A stretch of DNA of 64,000 nt from Lactiplantibacillus daowaiensis (GCF_005405085.1 NZ_BJDJ01000013.1:1-64000); one strand, 5' to 3'; shown: positions 42,249-51,042, counted from the stretch's first letter. Translations and numbers: made by a program. The notes: generated by a model not told the origin, from the sequence alone.

Positions 42249-42749
42249 TTAGTTTTCGTGAGTTTGTTCGAGTCTTAATAACCCACGTTTCATCGCTAAG
42301 CCGCCGCGGTAGCCGCCGAGCGTGCCATCTTTACGAACCACGCGATGACAGGGGACGACGATCAGTAAAGGGTTACGACCAACTGCTGAAGCGATTGCCC
42401 GCACCGCCTGGGGGCGATTTAAGGCGGTTGCTAAATCAGAATAGGTCCAAGTCTGGCCGTAAGGAATGGCTTGTAAGGCGTGCCAAACCGCTTGCTGAAA
42501 ACTTGTGCCATGCGTCAGATCAAGGGCTAACGTGTCAAAGGCGTCTGAATGACCTGTTAAATAAGCCTGTACCGCTTGTTTAGCAGTGTGATTACCAGTT
42601 GAATCGATGGTCGCAGTGGCGGTTGGATAAAATTGGTGCCATTCATCGGCGTCACCATCGCGACTACCGACAAATGCTAGCCCGGCTGTGGTACTGCCAA
42701 GCCAATAAGTGTGTTGTTCGAATTGAAGCTGGGTTAAAGTGAGTTTCAT
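42249..42749 (-). CDS. ogt: methylated-DNA-protein-cysteine S-methyltransferase
   Basis: A 166-aa DNA repair protein that removes methyl groups from O6-methylguanine onto its own cysteine. The active site I-V-V-P-C-H-R-V contains Cys134, and the preceding R-P-Q-A-V-R-A-I-A-S-A-V-G-R-N-P segment is the DNA-binding helix with its Arg finger. Of two adjacent ATG codons, the second is preferred, being 7 nt from GGAGG. It lies divergent to adaA, and together they form an alkylation-repair pair. Confidence 0.95.
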   Translation of the reverse strand: MKLTLTQLQFEQHTYWLGSTTAGLAFVGSRDGDADEWHQFYPTATATIDSTGNHTAKQAVQAYLTGHSDAFDTLALDLTHGTSFQQAVWHALQAIPYGQTWTYSDLATALNRPQAVRAIASAVGRNPLLIVVPCHRVVRKDGTLGGYRGGLAMKRGLLRLEQTHEN

Positions 42750-42889
42750 CATGCGACCTCCGTGATTAAGTACGGCAAGTATAGCAGAAAGCTAGCTAAA
42801 AAAGTTTCAAAAACTTGCTTTCTAATCCGATAAAATACCCGTTTAGCCATAATGACCGGTATAATAGAGCGTGAAAAGGGGATGTCAGG

Positions 42890-43444
42890 ATGGCAAAACT
42901 TACCGCTGCACAATGGCAAGCAATTCAACAAAATAGCCCACAAGCCGATGGTCAGTTCTTTTATGGTGTCACGAGTACGGGAATCTTTTGTCGCCCCAGT
43001 TGTCACTCGCGGTTACCGCGCCGTGACCATATTCAAAGCTTTAAAACAGCGACTGCTGCGATGGCGGCTGAGTTTCGGCCGTGCAAACGGTGTCGTCCAA
43101 CTGGCTTAGCCGTAACGCCGGTTGAATGGGTCACTGAAATTGATACTATCATTGCCACGCATTATGGCGAAAAGTTGACACTAACAGAACTGGCGCAATT
43201 AGCCCATGGCGACCCCTATTATTTGCATCATGTCTATCGCCAACAAACGGGTCAAACCCCGTTGGCGGCGTTAAAGCAAGTTCGCTTACAACGTGCCCAA
43301 CAACTTTTAGTCCAAGGTGAGTTGCCAATCAAGACGGTGGCTGAACGTTGCGGATTTCAAACGAGTGCTTACTTTAGTACTAGTTTTAAGCAAGCCTATG
43401 GGCAGACACCGCGGGAATATCGACAGAATTACCGTGATAGTTAG
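42890..43444 (+). CDS. adaA: AdaA-type methylphosphotriester methyltransferase / AraC-family activator
   Basis: A 184-aa protein joining the Ada N-terminal zinc domain and an AraC-type DNA-binding domain. The four zinc cysteines are Cys34, Cys38, Cys65 and Cys68; Cys34 in F-C-R-P-S-C is the expected methyl acceptor. The AraC part (about 85-184) ends C-G-F-Q-T-S-A-Y-F-S-T-S-F-K-Q-A-Y-G-Q-T-P-R-E-Y-R. It lacks the O6-methylguanine transferase domain, which is supplied by the divergent ogt gene, the same split arrangement as AdaA/AdaB in Bacillus. Methylated AdaA probably activates both genes. Confidence 0.93.
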   Translation: MAKLTAAQWQAIQQNSPQADGQFFYGVTSTGIFCRPSCHSRLPRRDHIQSFKTATAAMAAEFRPCKRCRPTGLAVTPVEWVTEIDTIIATHYGEKLTLTELAQLAHGDPYYLHHVYRQQTGQTPLAALKQVRLQRAQQLLVQGELPIKTVAERCGFQTSAYFSTSFKQAYGQTPREYRQNYRDS

Positions 43445-43450
43445 TATTAG

Positions 43451-43683
43451 GTTCACGGATTCTTTTAGAACGAAACACGCAAAAGAACTCAGAAAGAAAT
43501 GGTACGACAATAATGAACATCGATGATTTAATCAAATAAAAACTAAAAAATCCTGAGTTTGCGGAAGCATATCGTGATGAGGGAGAACTTTTTGACACGG
43601 CGATTGCGTTATATAATGCCAGAGAAAGTGCCGGTCTAACGCAAGTATAATTAGCCGAACGCGTGAAAGTTAGCTTCGAATAG
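43451..43683 (+). pseudogene. decayed HigBA-type toxin-antitoxin locus
   Basis: Immediately after adaA, 43451-43513 decodes as the end of a HigB/Gp49 toxin (V-H-G-F-F, a stop, then K-R-T-Q-K-E-M-V-R-Q and stop). Its TAATG junction overlaps the ATG (43513) of an antitoxin frame reading N-I-D-D-L-I-K, stop, K-L-K-N-P-E-F-A-E-A-Y, then A-R-E-S-A-G-L-T-Q, stop, L-A-E-R-V-K-V-S, stop. The overlap and sequence are those of a HigBA operon, but three premature stops and loss of most of both genes show it is dead. Confidence 0.72.
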
Positions 43684-43780
43684 TCTAAATAATTGGTATG
43701 GTGACGTTATACAAACGAATCATACCGAATGAATTATCGTTTCAGTAGCTCTGATTAATGTCGAAAACTAATGTTTAGCT

Positions 43781-43817
43781 AAAAAGCGCCGCATCCAATT
43801 TTTCGGATGCGGCGCTT
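43781..43817 (-). terminator. intrinsic terminator of the LysM protein gene
   Basis: AAGCGCCGCATCC and its exact complement flank an 8-nt loop; on the minus strand five T follow. Confidence 0.9.
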
Positions 43818-43846
43818 CGTTGTTATCAGCTGATTAATTTTAAATC

Positions 43847-44476
43847 TTAATACCAGCCGTTAGCTAACCAGTGTGCTTTGGCTGCGGCCCATGAGCCGTA
43901 ACGAGAAGCGACGTAGCTATTAGCGACCTTTTCTTGGTTAGCGGCTGAGTAGTCGCCATTCAAGTAAGATTTACTTAATTGATATTTACCATAGTAATTA
44001 CCGTTTGAAGCGGTATATGAGCCACCAGATTCCTTGCTAGCAATCCAAGCTTTCGCTGATGAATCTGAGCTAGAGGTTGAAGTCGTGGTTGTTGACGCGC
44101 TAGTTGAACTAGTCGTGTTCGTATTAGCCGTCGTTTGACTTGCAGTGCTACTTTGGCTAGTTGTATTGTTAGTTGTGGTTGCACTAGTATTAGCATTGCT
44201 TGTGGTGTTAGCGGTCGTTGAGTAGTTAGTGGTGGACGTTGAAGCAGTTGTGCTCGTCCCATTAACTGTCAACTGATCGCCAACGTAGATCAAGTTCACA
44301 TTACTTAAGTTATTCGCGGTTTCAATCGCAGAAACGGTCGTGTTGTGAGTGGCAGCGATTGATGCTACCGTATCACCAGATTTAACGGTCACTGTATCAG
44401 CGTTAGCGGCAGTTGTACCGATTGCGAACAAACCAGCTGCGGCAACGGTCGATAATAGTAAACTTTTAATCTTCAT
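43847..44476 (-). CDS. secreted LysM protein with Ser/Thr linker and Apf-like C-terminal domain
   Basis: A 209-aa exported wall protein. A signal peptide ends after A-N-A (residue 26); a LysM domain spans about 27-72 (V-K-S-G-D-T-V-A-S-I-A ... I-Y-V-G-D-Q-L); residues 73-140 are nearly all Ser, Thr, Asn and Ala; the last 68 residues form the lysozyme-like domain of aggregation-promoting factors, with the likely acidic residue Glu149 in S-K-E-S-G-G. The same C-terminal domain occurs in the protein at 48.1 kb. ATG 44476 has AGGAG about 13 nt upstream. The linker resembles O-glycosylated AST regions, and glycosyltransferase genes start 380 bp away on the other strand. Confidence 0.9.
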   Translation of the reverse strand: MKIKSLLLSTVAAAGLFAIGTTAANADTVTVKSGDTVASIAATHNTTVSAIETANNLSNVNLIYVGDQLTVNGTSTTASTSTTNYSTTANTTSNANTSATTTNNTTSQSSTASQTTANTNTTSSTSASTTTTSTSSSDSSAKAWIASKESGGSYTASNGNYYGKYQLSKSYLNGDYSAANQEKVANSYVASRYGSWAAAKAHWLANGWY

Positions 44477-44854
44477 ATAAATTAATTCACTCCTGTATTT
44501 TGTCTTGGATAACTTACTTTTACGATAAATTGCTTGGCGCATTTGATTGCGTCAACCAAACAACAGAACCTAGTATAACGGGTGAATGTTGCAAGGCAAT
44601 CAATGGGACGTTACGTTTTAACGGGGTGTTTGTAATAAAGTGGGATTATTGTAACGTATTGTAATATATGAGTGGGTTTATCAATTTAAATAATTAACAT
44701 TATTAAACGCTATAATATAGAAGTAATTGACTATTGTATTAAACGCAAAATGCTAGAAAAAGCTTAAAGTCAACCGTCACGAGCATGCGTTGACAGTGAA
44801 ATTTGCTATAATTCTAGGTATTCAGACGGAAATTTATGGAAAGGGCGGGATGTC
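44477..44854. promoter_or_regulatory. divergent promoter region of the LysM and gtf genes
   Basis: No gene is seen here. An extended -10 (TGCTATAAT, 44804-44812 within a few bases) lies about 45 bp before the first glycosyltransferase gene. The rest is A/T-rich, with another TATAAT-like element near 44710. Confidence 0.45.
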
Positions 44855-46384
44855 ATGTACTATTTTGTCAATACGAGTATCAATCCCAAAAAGTCGGGGA
44901 TTGAACATGCCGAAATGAAACGATTGGCTTTATTTAATCAACAACAAGTGCCCGCTAAGATTGTGACGCGGTTCTTTTCATTGGCCTTACACCGGACGTT
45001 AAAAGCGGCTGGAATCGCTGAACATAACCAAATTAATTTATTCGATTTTATTCAACAATCCACGGATTTTAAGCCAGTGCGCTTAACGATTGCCGATTTG
45101 CATTTGTCGAGTGACTTGCAAGTCCAAGCTGAGGGCCAACATTATTTAGTTTCCAAAAATGGGCAATTATTAATGCGCGTCAATACCTTTGCCCCTGATT
45201 ATCAGCAACTTAATAATGTTCAGCTTTATGACCAAAATGGCCAATTAGTTAAAACCGACTGGTACGACACCCGCGGTTTTAAAGGTTTAGAACAGTTTTA
45301 TACCGCTGACGGACAGGTCGCGAGTGAACAAGTTTTTGACCCGGATGGCAACGTTGTTTATCAAACGTTCCATATGCCGAATCGGCAAAATGTGACGCAG
45401 AATTCGTTGTATCGCTTCATCAACTATCAGGGTCAAGACTGGTCGTTTGTTGGCGAACAAGCGATGACGACGTTCTTTTTAGATGAATTGAATCGCCAAA
45501 CACCGAAGTCGGTTTTTGTGGTCGATCGGACGTATGAACTGGCTTATTCTGCGTTGCAGATGCGAACTAAAGCGTTTAAAGTGATGTACTTACATAGTAA
45601 TCACGTTAATGATCCGAAGCAGCCCCAAACAGCAACGCTTAATTATAATTATGCTTATGCGTTAAATAACTTAGCGGCTTGGCAAGGCATCGTGGCGGCG
45701 ACGCCCCAACAAGCCGCTGACTTTGAACAGCGCTTTGGGACGCAACCACCGGTCTATACGATTCCAGTTGGGGTCGTCTCAGCTGCAACGTTGGCTACAC
45801 CACCAATTGCTTGGTCCGCGCGTATTCCGGGTAAGATTATCTTTGTGGCCCGGTTATCAGAAGAAAAGCAACAAGATCAAGTTATTCGGGCATTCCAACA
45901 AGTGCATGCGCAATTACCACAAACAACGTTGGACTTTTGGGGTTATGCGAATGGTGATACCGGCAAAAAGTTGCGCCGGTTAGTGCAAGACTTGCAGTTG
46001 GGTGATGTTGTGACGTTTAATGATTACACCCAAGATATTGCGACCGTTTATGATCATGCTCAGTTGGCGATGCTAACCTCACGCGCGGAAGGCTTTGCAC
46101 TAGCGTTACTTGAAGGTCAATCGCATGGCGTGCCACAAATTGCGTATGATGTGAAGTATGGGCCCCAGGCGATTATTCAACCTGGCCGCGATGGTGAATT
46201 AGTGCCAGTTAATGATGTCGATGGCTTGGCGCAAGCGATGGTGAGTTTGTTAGGTGATCCTGATAAATTGCAGACTTACAGTCAAAATGCGTATGCTGAT
46301 GCCAAACGTTACAGCGAAACGGCAGTTTGGGCGCAATGGCAACCGTTAATGACCGCGGCAACGGCCTTTTTTAAGGAGGGATAG
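44855..46384 (+). CDS. gtfA: GT4 glycosyltransferase, GtfA-like (protein O-glycosylation; also annotated TagE)
   Basis: A 509-aa family 4 glycosyltransferase. The N-terminus V-N-T-S-I-N-P-K-K-S-G-I-E-H-A-E is shared with the next gene, and the C-terminal GT-B half has the donor-site Arg/Lys in A-R-L-S-E-E-K and an intact E-x7-E (E-G-F-A-L-A-L-L-E). Such proteins were first annotated as teichoic acid glucosyltransferase TagE; in L. plantarum the homologous pair TagE5/TagE6 was shown to be GtfA/GtfB, which O-glycosylate secreted proteins. Intact donor residues make this the likely catalytic member. AAAGGGCGGGA precedes the ATG. Confidence 0.8.
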   Translation: MYYFVNTSINPKKSGIEHAEMKRLALFNQQQVPAKIVTRFFSLALHRTLKAAGIAEHNQINLFDFIQQSTDFKPVRLTIADLHLSSDLQVQAEGQHYLVSKNGQLLMRVNTFAPDYQQLNNVQLYDQNGQLVKTDWYDTRGFKGLEQFYTADGQVASEQVFDPDGNVVYQTFHMPNRQNVTQNSLYRFINYQGQDWSFVGEQAMTTFFLDELNRQTPKSVFVVDRTYELAYSALQMRTKAFKVMYLHSNHVNDPKQPQTATLNYNYAYALNNLAAWQGIVAATPQQAADFEQRFGTQPPVYTIPVGVVSAATLATPPIAWSARIPGKIIFVARLSEEKQQDQVIRAFQQVHAQLPQTTLDFWGYANGDTGKKLRRLVQDLQLGDVVTFNDYTQDIATVYDHAQLAMLTSRAEGFALALLEGQSHGVPQIAYDVKYGPQAIIQPGRDGELVPVNDVDGLAQAMVSLLGDPDKLQTYSQNAYADAKRYSETAVWAQWQPLMTAATAFFKEG

Positions 46385-46389
46385 GGGAC

Positions 46390-47904
46390 ATGTTTTATTT
46401 TGTCAATCAATATTTAATGGCCCTGAACTCAGGGGTTGAGCACGCGGAATTCAAGCGGTTACAACTTTTTGCCGATCAGGGCACGCCAGCGCAATTAGTG
46501 ACCCGGCACTTTGATGGGCTGTTGCACCAAAATATGCGTCGGTTCAATTTGGCTGATACACAAGTCGTTAATTTGTTTGACTTTTTCCGGGATTCAGAAA
46601 CAATTCCCAGTCGCGTGTTGAAGATAGAAGATTTGAATTGGCCGGCGGATTATAGTATTAAGCCGAATCCCAATGTCAGTGAAGTTTATGATGGCGACCG
46701 CTTAGTGGCAAAAGTTCATTTTGTCCCTAGTACCGTTGGACATGTTTATTTCGTTGAAATCTTTGATACGTTTGGTAACTTGGTTCAACGGACCGATTAC
46801 GATGAACGGGGGTTTAAAGCGCGTGATGAATTCTTTTCACCAGCCCAAGAACCGATTAGCGATATTTTTTATCATTTGGATGGCCGGCGATTAGCGGAAC
46901 AATATTATACGCATAACGCTAACGGTGCCAATGTGGTGACGCTCTGTAAGCTGATCAATTATCAAGGACAAGATTATTACTTCAATAGTGAGAACGATTG
47001 GTTCTGCTTCTTTTTAGATGCGTTGAATCAAGCTAATGGTGACAACAATACGTTTATCGCTGATCGGCCGTTAGCGACACAATGGCCCGTCATTAATATG
47101 AAGACCGCCGCTAAAAAATACTTGTGGTTACCGACGCCGCATGCTGTTGATCCGGCTGACCAAGTTTATTCGAATTTGAATAATGCGTATGTCTATGGGA
47201 TTCACGAACATTTGACGCAATTAGATGGGCTGATTACGAGCACCGCCCAACAGCAACAAGAGTTGAGTCAGTGGTTAGGTGGGCAGTCGCCACGGCCGAT
47301 TTATCATATTTCCGCTGCGGTCGTTGCTACGAAACAGGCCCAGCGGCCCCAAATTCGCCTACGAGACCGCCAAGCCCATCAAATTATTTATACTGGTCGA
47401 TTGGACCAAGGCCGTCAAGTTGATCAGTTGATTACGGCGTTTCAACAAGTGAGTCAACAAGTACCCGACGCCACCTTAAAAATTTATGGTTATGGTGGGG
47501 CCCTCGATGCTCTCAAAGCGCAAGTAAAGCAATTAGGTTTGACCAAACAAGTGACATTTGCCGGTTATCAACCTGATTTGACCACGGTTTATGATCAAGC
47601 GGGCGCTTATGTGTACACGGGTGTAAGTGATGCCCAACCATTATCGTTGATTGAAGCGCTCAGCCATGGGGTGCCGGCGATTGCAACGGACATCAATTAC
47701 GGTCCTAGTGAGGCGATTAAGTCGGGGACCAATGGTTACTTGGTTAAACCAGGTGCCATTGATCAGCTGGTTAACGCTTTAGTTAAAACTATCAGCAATC
47801 CGCGACGCCAACAAAAATTGAGTGATGGTGCCTATCGCTTGAGTACTAAATATAGTGAAGCAAATGTTTGGCAACAGTGGCAAGCTTTAATACAAGCCCA
47901 TTAA
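46390..47904 (+). CDS. gtfB: GT4 glycosyltransferase paralogue, GtfB-like
   Basis: A 504-aa paralogue of the preceding gene with the same N-terminal fold (V-N-Q-Y-L-M-A-L-N-S-G-V-E-H-A-E). Donor-site residues are altered: the Lys is Arg (G-R-L-D-Q-G-R) and the first Glu of E-x7-E is Asp (D-A-Q-P-L-S-L-I-E). In streptococcal GtfA-GtfB complexes the second subunit is a non-catalytic partner that binds the acceptor protein; these substitutions fit such a role. A teichoic acid role cannot be excluded. AAGGAGG at the end of the upstream gene and only 5 nt between the genes indicate an operon. Confidence 0.78.
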   Translation: MFYFVNQYLMALNSGVEHAEFKRLQLFADQGTPAQLVTRHFDGLLHQNMRRFNLADTQVVNLFDFFRDSETIPSRVLKIEDLNWPADYSIKPNPNVSEVYDGDRLVAKVHFVPSTVGHVYFVEIFDTFGNLVQRTDYDERGFKARDEFFSPAQEPISDIFYHLDGRRLAEQYYTHNANGANVVTLCKLINYQGQDYYFNSENDWFCFFLDALNQANGDNNTFIADRPLATQWPVINMKTAAKKYLWLPTPHAVDPADQVYSNLNNAYVYGIHEHLTQLDGLITSTAQQQQELSQWLGGQSPRPIYHISAAVVATKQAQRPQIRLRDRQAHQIIYTGRLDQGRQVDQLITAFQQVSQQVPDATLKIYGYGGALDALKAQVKQLGLTKQVTFAGYQPDLTTVYDQAGAYVYTGVSDAQPLSLIEALSHGVPAIATDINYGPSEAIKSGTNGYLVKPGAIDQLVNALVKTISNPRRQQKLSDGAYRLSTKYSEANVWQQWQALIQAH

Positions 47905-47919
47905 GCTATCGCATTAATT

Positions 47920-47965
47920 AACACCTGTTTGATCGCGGCAACGTGATGAAGCAGGTGTTTTCTTT
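47920..47965 (+). terminator. intrinsic terminator
   Basis: AACACCTG pairs with CAGGTGTT around a long loop, then T-rich sequence. Confidence 0.75.
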
Positions 47966-48141
47966 AACGTGAATGTTATATAAATTTATTTTTAATGACT
48001 AACTTTTACAATCGGGTTACAGCTCCTTTAACAACTGACGTCAATCGATATTTACCGATAATTTTATATTAGTATATTTATATCAAAAGCAATTCATAGT
48101 ATTAAATGTTCGCTAACAAACATAGAATTAGGTGACTAAAT

Positions 48142-48750
48142 TTGAAGTTCTCTCGCACGATAATCAAAGTTTTAGCGTTGGGGGCGCTAGGGGTGACAAC
48201 GGCAGTTACTGTACCGACGGTGGCATCGGCAAGTTCTTATTCGGCGGCGCGTAGTCAAAGTGTCAAGTTAATTTGGCGCAAATCGATGGGCAAGCATACA
48301 TATTACACGTTTAGTGGGGCGCGGTATTCGCATCATTTGGGCTACCGCTGGAATTACATGAAGCGCAATCCGAATACAACCTGGTACACCGACATGCATG
48401 AAAAGGTCCAAGTTAAAAGTACGGGGAAATACCGCATTTATTATCATGTGGTTTCAGGTAATGGCAAGCATGGCGGTTGGATCTGGCGCGGCTATTTAAA
48501 ATCCGGTCATAATCCTTATTCGACTACGAGTGAAAATACGGCTAAAGCGTATATCGCCTTAAAAGAATCCGGCAATTCATATACAGCTGTCAATGGGCTT
48601 TATTACGGTAAGTATCAATTGACTAAGTCCTATCTCGGCGGCGACTTATCAGCGGCCAACCAAGAGTATGTCGCGAATATGTACGTGGCATCGCGGTATG
48701 GGACGTGGGTGAAGGCTAAGGCGTTTTGGGTCGGACATGGCTATTTTTAA
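48142..48750 (+). CDS. secreted protein with SH3-like and Apf-like domains
   Basis: A 202-aa exported protein. The signal peptide ends A-S-A (about residue 30). The middle (about 40-125) has aromatic-rich strands Y-R-I-Y-Y-H-V-V-S-G-N-G-K-H-G-G-W-I-W-R-G, a pattern also seen in the S-layer precursor (Y-Y-K-V-V-S-F-D-G). The final 68 residues are the Apf-type domain, closely matching the LysM protein at 43.8 kb, with the conserved Glu in L-K-E-S-G-N. TTG start with AGGTGA 8 nt upstream. Roles in wall remodelling or aggregation are inferred from the Apf family. Confidence 0.85.
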   Translation: MKFSRTIIKVLALGALGVTTAVTVPTVASASSYSAARSQSVKLIWRKSMGKHTYYTFSGARYSHHLGYRWNYMKRNPNTTWYTDMHEKVQVKSTGKYRIYYHVVSGNGKHGGWIWRGYLKSGHNPYSTTSENTAKAYIALKESGNSYTAVNGLYYGKYQLTKSYLGGDLSAANQEYVANMYVASRYGTWVKAKAFWVGHGYF

Positions 48751-48986
48751 GAGTGTGAGCGAAGACGGGTTGCTAATGAGCTTAGCGTAGCAAGCGGAGC
48801 TGGCAGTCTGAGTGAACACGTTTCGGCTCGGCAGCCAGGTAAACGCGTGTTTAGTTAACGAGCCGAGACGTGTTCAGGCGGGCAGCTTCTTCCGCTTAGC
48901 TACACTAGGTGACCATGGTGAAAGACCACACCATAATCTCCTAGCTAGGCTAATGCTCAGAAGCTATCACCCGCCTGAACACTATA
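48750..48986. repeat. dispersed palindromic repeat, copy B
   Basis: Begins AGAGTGTGAG after the stop of the Apf-domain gene. A 48-nt unit at 48782-48830 matches those at 37.4 kb; a second unit is inverted at 48859-48907. The far end, read in reverse, again gives AGTGTTCAGGCGGGTG and TGAGCATTAGCCTAGCTA, like the left end of copy A. The whole is an imperfect 237-bp palindrome without coding capacity, like a MITE or BOX-type element. Confidence 0.75.
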
Positions 48987-49022
48987 AAAAATTGGCTAAT
49001 GTCCGCGTCAAAACATTAGCCA
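48985..49022 (-). terminator. hairpin terminator (minus strand)
   Basis: TTGGCTAATG and CATTAGCCAA arms; on the minus strand followed by six T. Confidence 0.7.
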
Positions 49023-49052
49023 AAATAAAAAGCAACAAGATAACTCTCTCAC

Positions 49053-49086
49053 GAAAACGGCGACGCCAATTGGCATCGCCGTTTTC
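49053..49086. terminator. intrinsic terminator of the LysR gene
   Basis: GAAAACGGCGACGCC pairs with GGCATCGCCGTTTTC, two bases beyond the LysR stop. Confidence 0.85.
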
Positions 49087-49088
49087 AC

Positions 49089-49913
49089 TTAGCTTAATTT
49101 TTGAAGTTCAGTTGTAATAATCGTTTGGACGGCTTGCAGTGTCGGTTCAGTACCAGTTTTAGTTAATAAATAAAACTGGCGATGATAATTAGCGCTTAAC
49201 GTTTCAGTAGGTACGGTATGGCTTAAAACATGCCGCGAAATAATCGATTGGCCGATGCCTTGGTCAAGTAAGTCAGCGATGATTTGATTGCTATGAATGA
49301 CCATGGTTTGTGCCGGCTTGATATTGCGTGCTTTCAAATAGGCCTCGGTATAATGACGAACACCCGAATTGGGTTCGCGAATAAGCCATAGGGGACTCGT
49401 AAAATCCCCCGCATGGACTAATTCGTCTTGACCAAAAGCCACCCGGTTGATTTGATCAGTCACGATTGGCTTTTCAACGAGACCAAAATCCAGCTTATGT
49501 TGGGTCATTTGGGTGAGGATACTGGTTGAATTGGCTAACGTAATTTGAAATTGATACTGATCGCTATACGCCGCTAACTGTGTTAAAAGCGTTGGCAAGA
49601 CTACACTCGCAGTTGTATGGGACGCACCTAAGCGGCAAATGGGCCGACTAGTTATTTGGTCTGTTTGCATCGCTAGTTTGGTTGCATCCCATTGTTCCAA
49701 TAGCTTTTGGGCGTGACGATAGAGTTTCGTGCCACTACTAGTGGGCAAGATTTCTTGACGACCATTACGGGTGAACAACGTCGTATTAAGCTCGTTTTCC
49801 AGTTGCTTGATTTGTGTGGAGACGGTTGGTTGAGAAATGAATAGCTGTTCCGCCGCTTGCGAGAAGTTGCGCGTTTCATACACCGTTTTAAAGGTCTGTA
49901 AATGTTTAAGCAT
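49089..49913 (-). CDS. LysR-family transcriptional regulator
   Basis: A 274-aa LysR regulator. The helix-turn-helix is F-S-Q-A-A-E-Q-L-F-I-S-Q-P-T-V-S-T-Q-I-K-Q-L-E near residues 17-39; the rest is the two-lobed effector-binding domain, including the S-H-T-T-A-S-V-V-L-P segment at its start. It is divergent from a YeiH-type exporter gene, an arrangement common for YeiE-like regulators, so the exporter is the probable target. TATTCTAAA occurs twice (49935-49943, 49951-49959) in the shared promoter region. Ribosome-binding site weak. Confidence 0.92.
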   Translation of the reverse strand: MLKHLQTFKTVYETRNFSQAAEQLFISQPTVSTQIKQLENELNTTLFTRNGRQEILPTSSGTKLYRHAQKLLEQWDATKLAMQTDQITSRPICRLGASHTTASVVLPTLLTQLAAYSDQYQFQITLANSTSILTQMTQHKLDFGLVEKPIVTDQINRVAFGQDELVHAGDFTSPLWLIREPNSGVRHYTEAYLKARNIKPAQTMVIHSNQIIADLLDQGIGQSIISRHVLSHTVPTETLSANYHRQFYLLTKTGTEPTLQAVQTIITTELQKLS

Positions 49914-50028
49914 GCTGTCAATTCTTTCTATTAATATTCTAAATAGTTACTATTCTAAAGATTTATTTCTCAAATGTAAATCTGCCCGGTATACTTAGTC
50001 CTATCGAAGGCAGAGGAGTGAAATGTGA

Positions 50029-51042
50029 ATGAAGACGATGCAGCGAAATTTATCTGGTTTGATTGCCAGTATTGTCATTGCCATTATTAGTCAGTTAGTT
50101 GCGTTGGTGATTCCAACGTTAGGGGCGGCAACGATTGCCATTTTAATTGGGATTGTCGCTGGTAATACATTTTTAAAACAACCAGGCTTAGCGTACGGGA
50201 CTAAGTTTGCGGAAAGTAAGTTATTGGAATACTCAGTGATGTTACTAGGGGCGACAATGACGATTCAAACGATTGGCAAGATCGGCGTTTGGGGGATTGG
50301 CTTTATTTTGATCCAAATGTCGATCACGATCGTTGGCGCCTTATGGTTGGGCAAAAAGTTAGGCTTTGGTGAATCTAAACGATTATTGATGGCTGGCGGG
50401 AATGCAGTCTGTGGCTCATCTGCGATTGCGTCGATTGCGCCAGTAATTGAAGCTGACGAAGATGATAAAGGCATGATTATCACGTTAGTCAATCTAATGG
50501 GGACCGTGTTGATGCTGACTTTACCATGGCTTGGTATTGGCTTGTTTGGTGGCAACACGATTTTAAAAGGTGCTTTAATCGGGGGAACCTTACAGTCGGT
50601 TGGTCAAGTGGTGGCCGCGGCTAGTATGGTCAATCAAGCAACCGTACAATATGCAACGATTTTTAAAATTATGCGAATTATGATGTTAGTGGTCGTGGTC
50701 TTAATTTTTGGTCGCTTGCACAAGCGTCATTTGCAAGCCGAACTGGCTGAAGAAGCCCAAATTAGTGGTAACGGTAATGGGCATTGGTTGCCATGGTATG
50801 TCGCGGGCTTTTTGATTCTATGTGCCATTAACAGCTTGGTTAGTTTACCAACTTTTGTGAGCACAACGGCGCATACGATTAGTAGTTGGTTTGAAATCAT
50901 TGCCTTGGCTGCGATTGGCTTACGACTAAACTTAGCAGGGTTCTTAAAGGCCGGAAAAAAGCTTGCCCTGTATGGGTTAGGGGTTGGGACGATCCAAGTC
51001 GTCAGTGCGTTGATTTTAATTACTTTATTGCTTAAGGGTTAG
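50029..51042 (+). CDS. YeiH/YadS-type putative sulfate exporter family protein
   Basis: A 337-aa membrane protein with about ten hydrophobic helices, of the conserved hypothetical 698/YeiH family. Recognisable segments are L-L-E-Y-S-V-M-L-L-G-A-T-M-T and G-N-A-V-C-G-S-S-A-I-A-S-I-A-P-V-I-E-A. The family is named putative sulfate exporter; the transported solute is not proven. GAGGAG lies 10 nt before the ATG. Controlled, most likely, by the divergent LysR protein. Confidence 0.9.
   Translation: MKTMQRNLSGLIASIVIAIISQLVALVIPTLGAATIAILIGIVAGNTFLKQPGLAYGTKFAESKLLEYSVMLLGATMTIQTIGKIGVWGIGFILIQMSITIVGALWLGKKLGFGESKRLLMAGGNAVCGSSAIASIAPVIEADEDDKGMIITLVNLMGTVLMLTLPWLGIGLFGGNTILKGALIGGTLQSVGQVVAAASMVNQATVQYATIFKIMRIMMLVVVVLIFGRLHKRHLQAELAEEAQISGNGNGHWLPWYVAGFLILCAINSLVSLPTFVSTTAHTISSWFEIIALAAIGLRLNLAGFLKAGKKLALYGLGVGTIQVVSALILITLLLKG

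Noticed and set aside
48812-49117. 101-codon plus-strand frame
   Set aside because: It runs through the palindromic repeat and terminators, and has no start signals.
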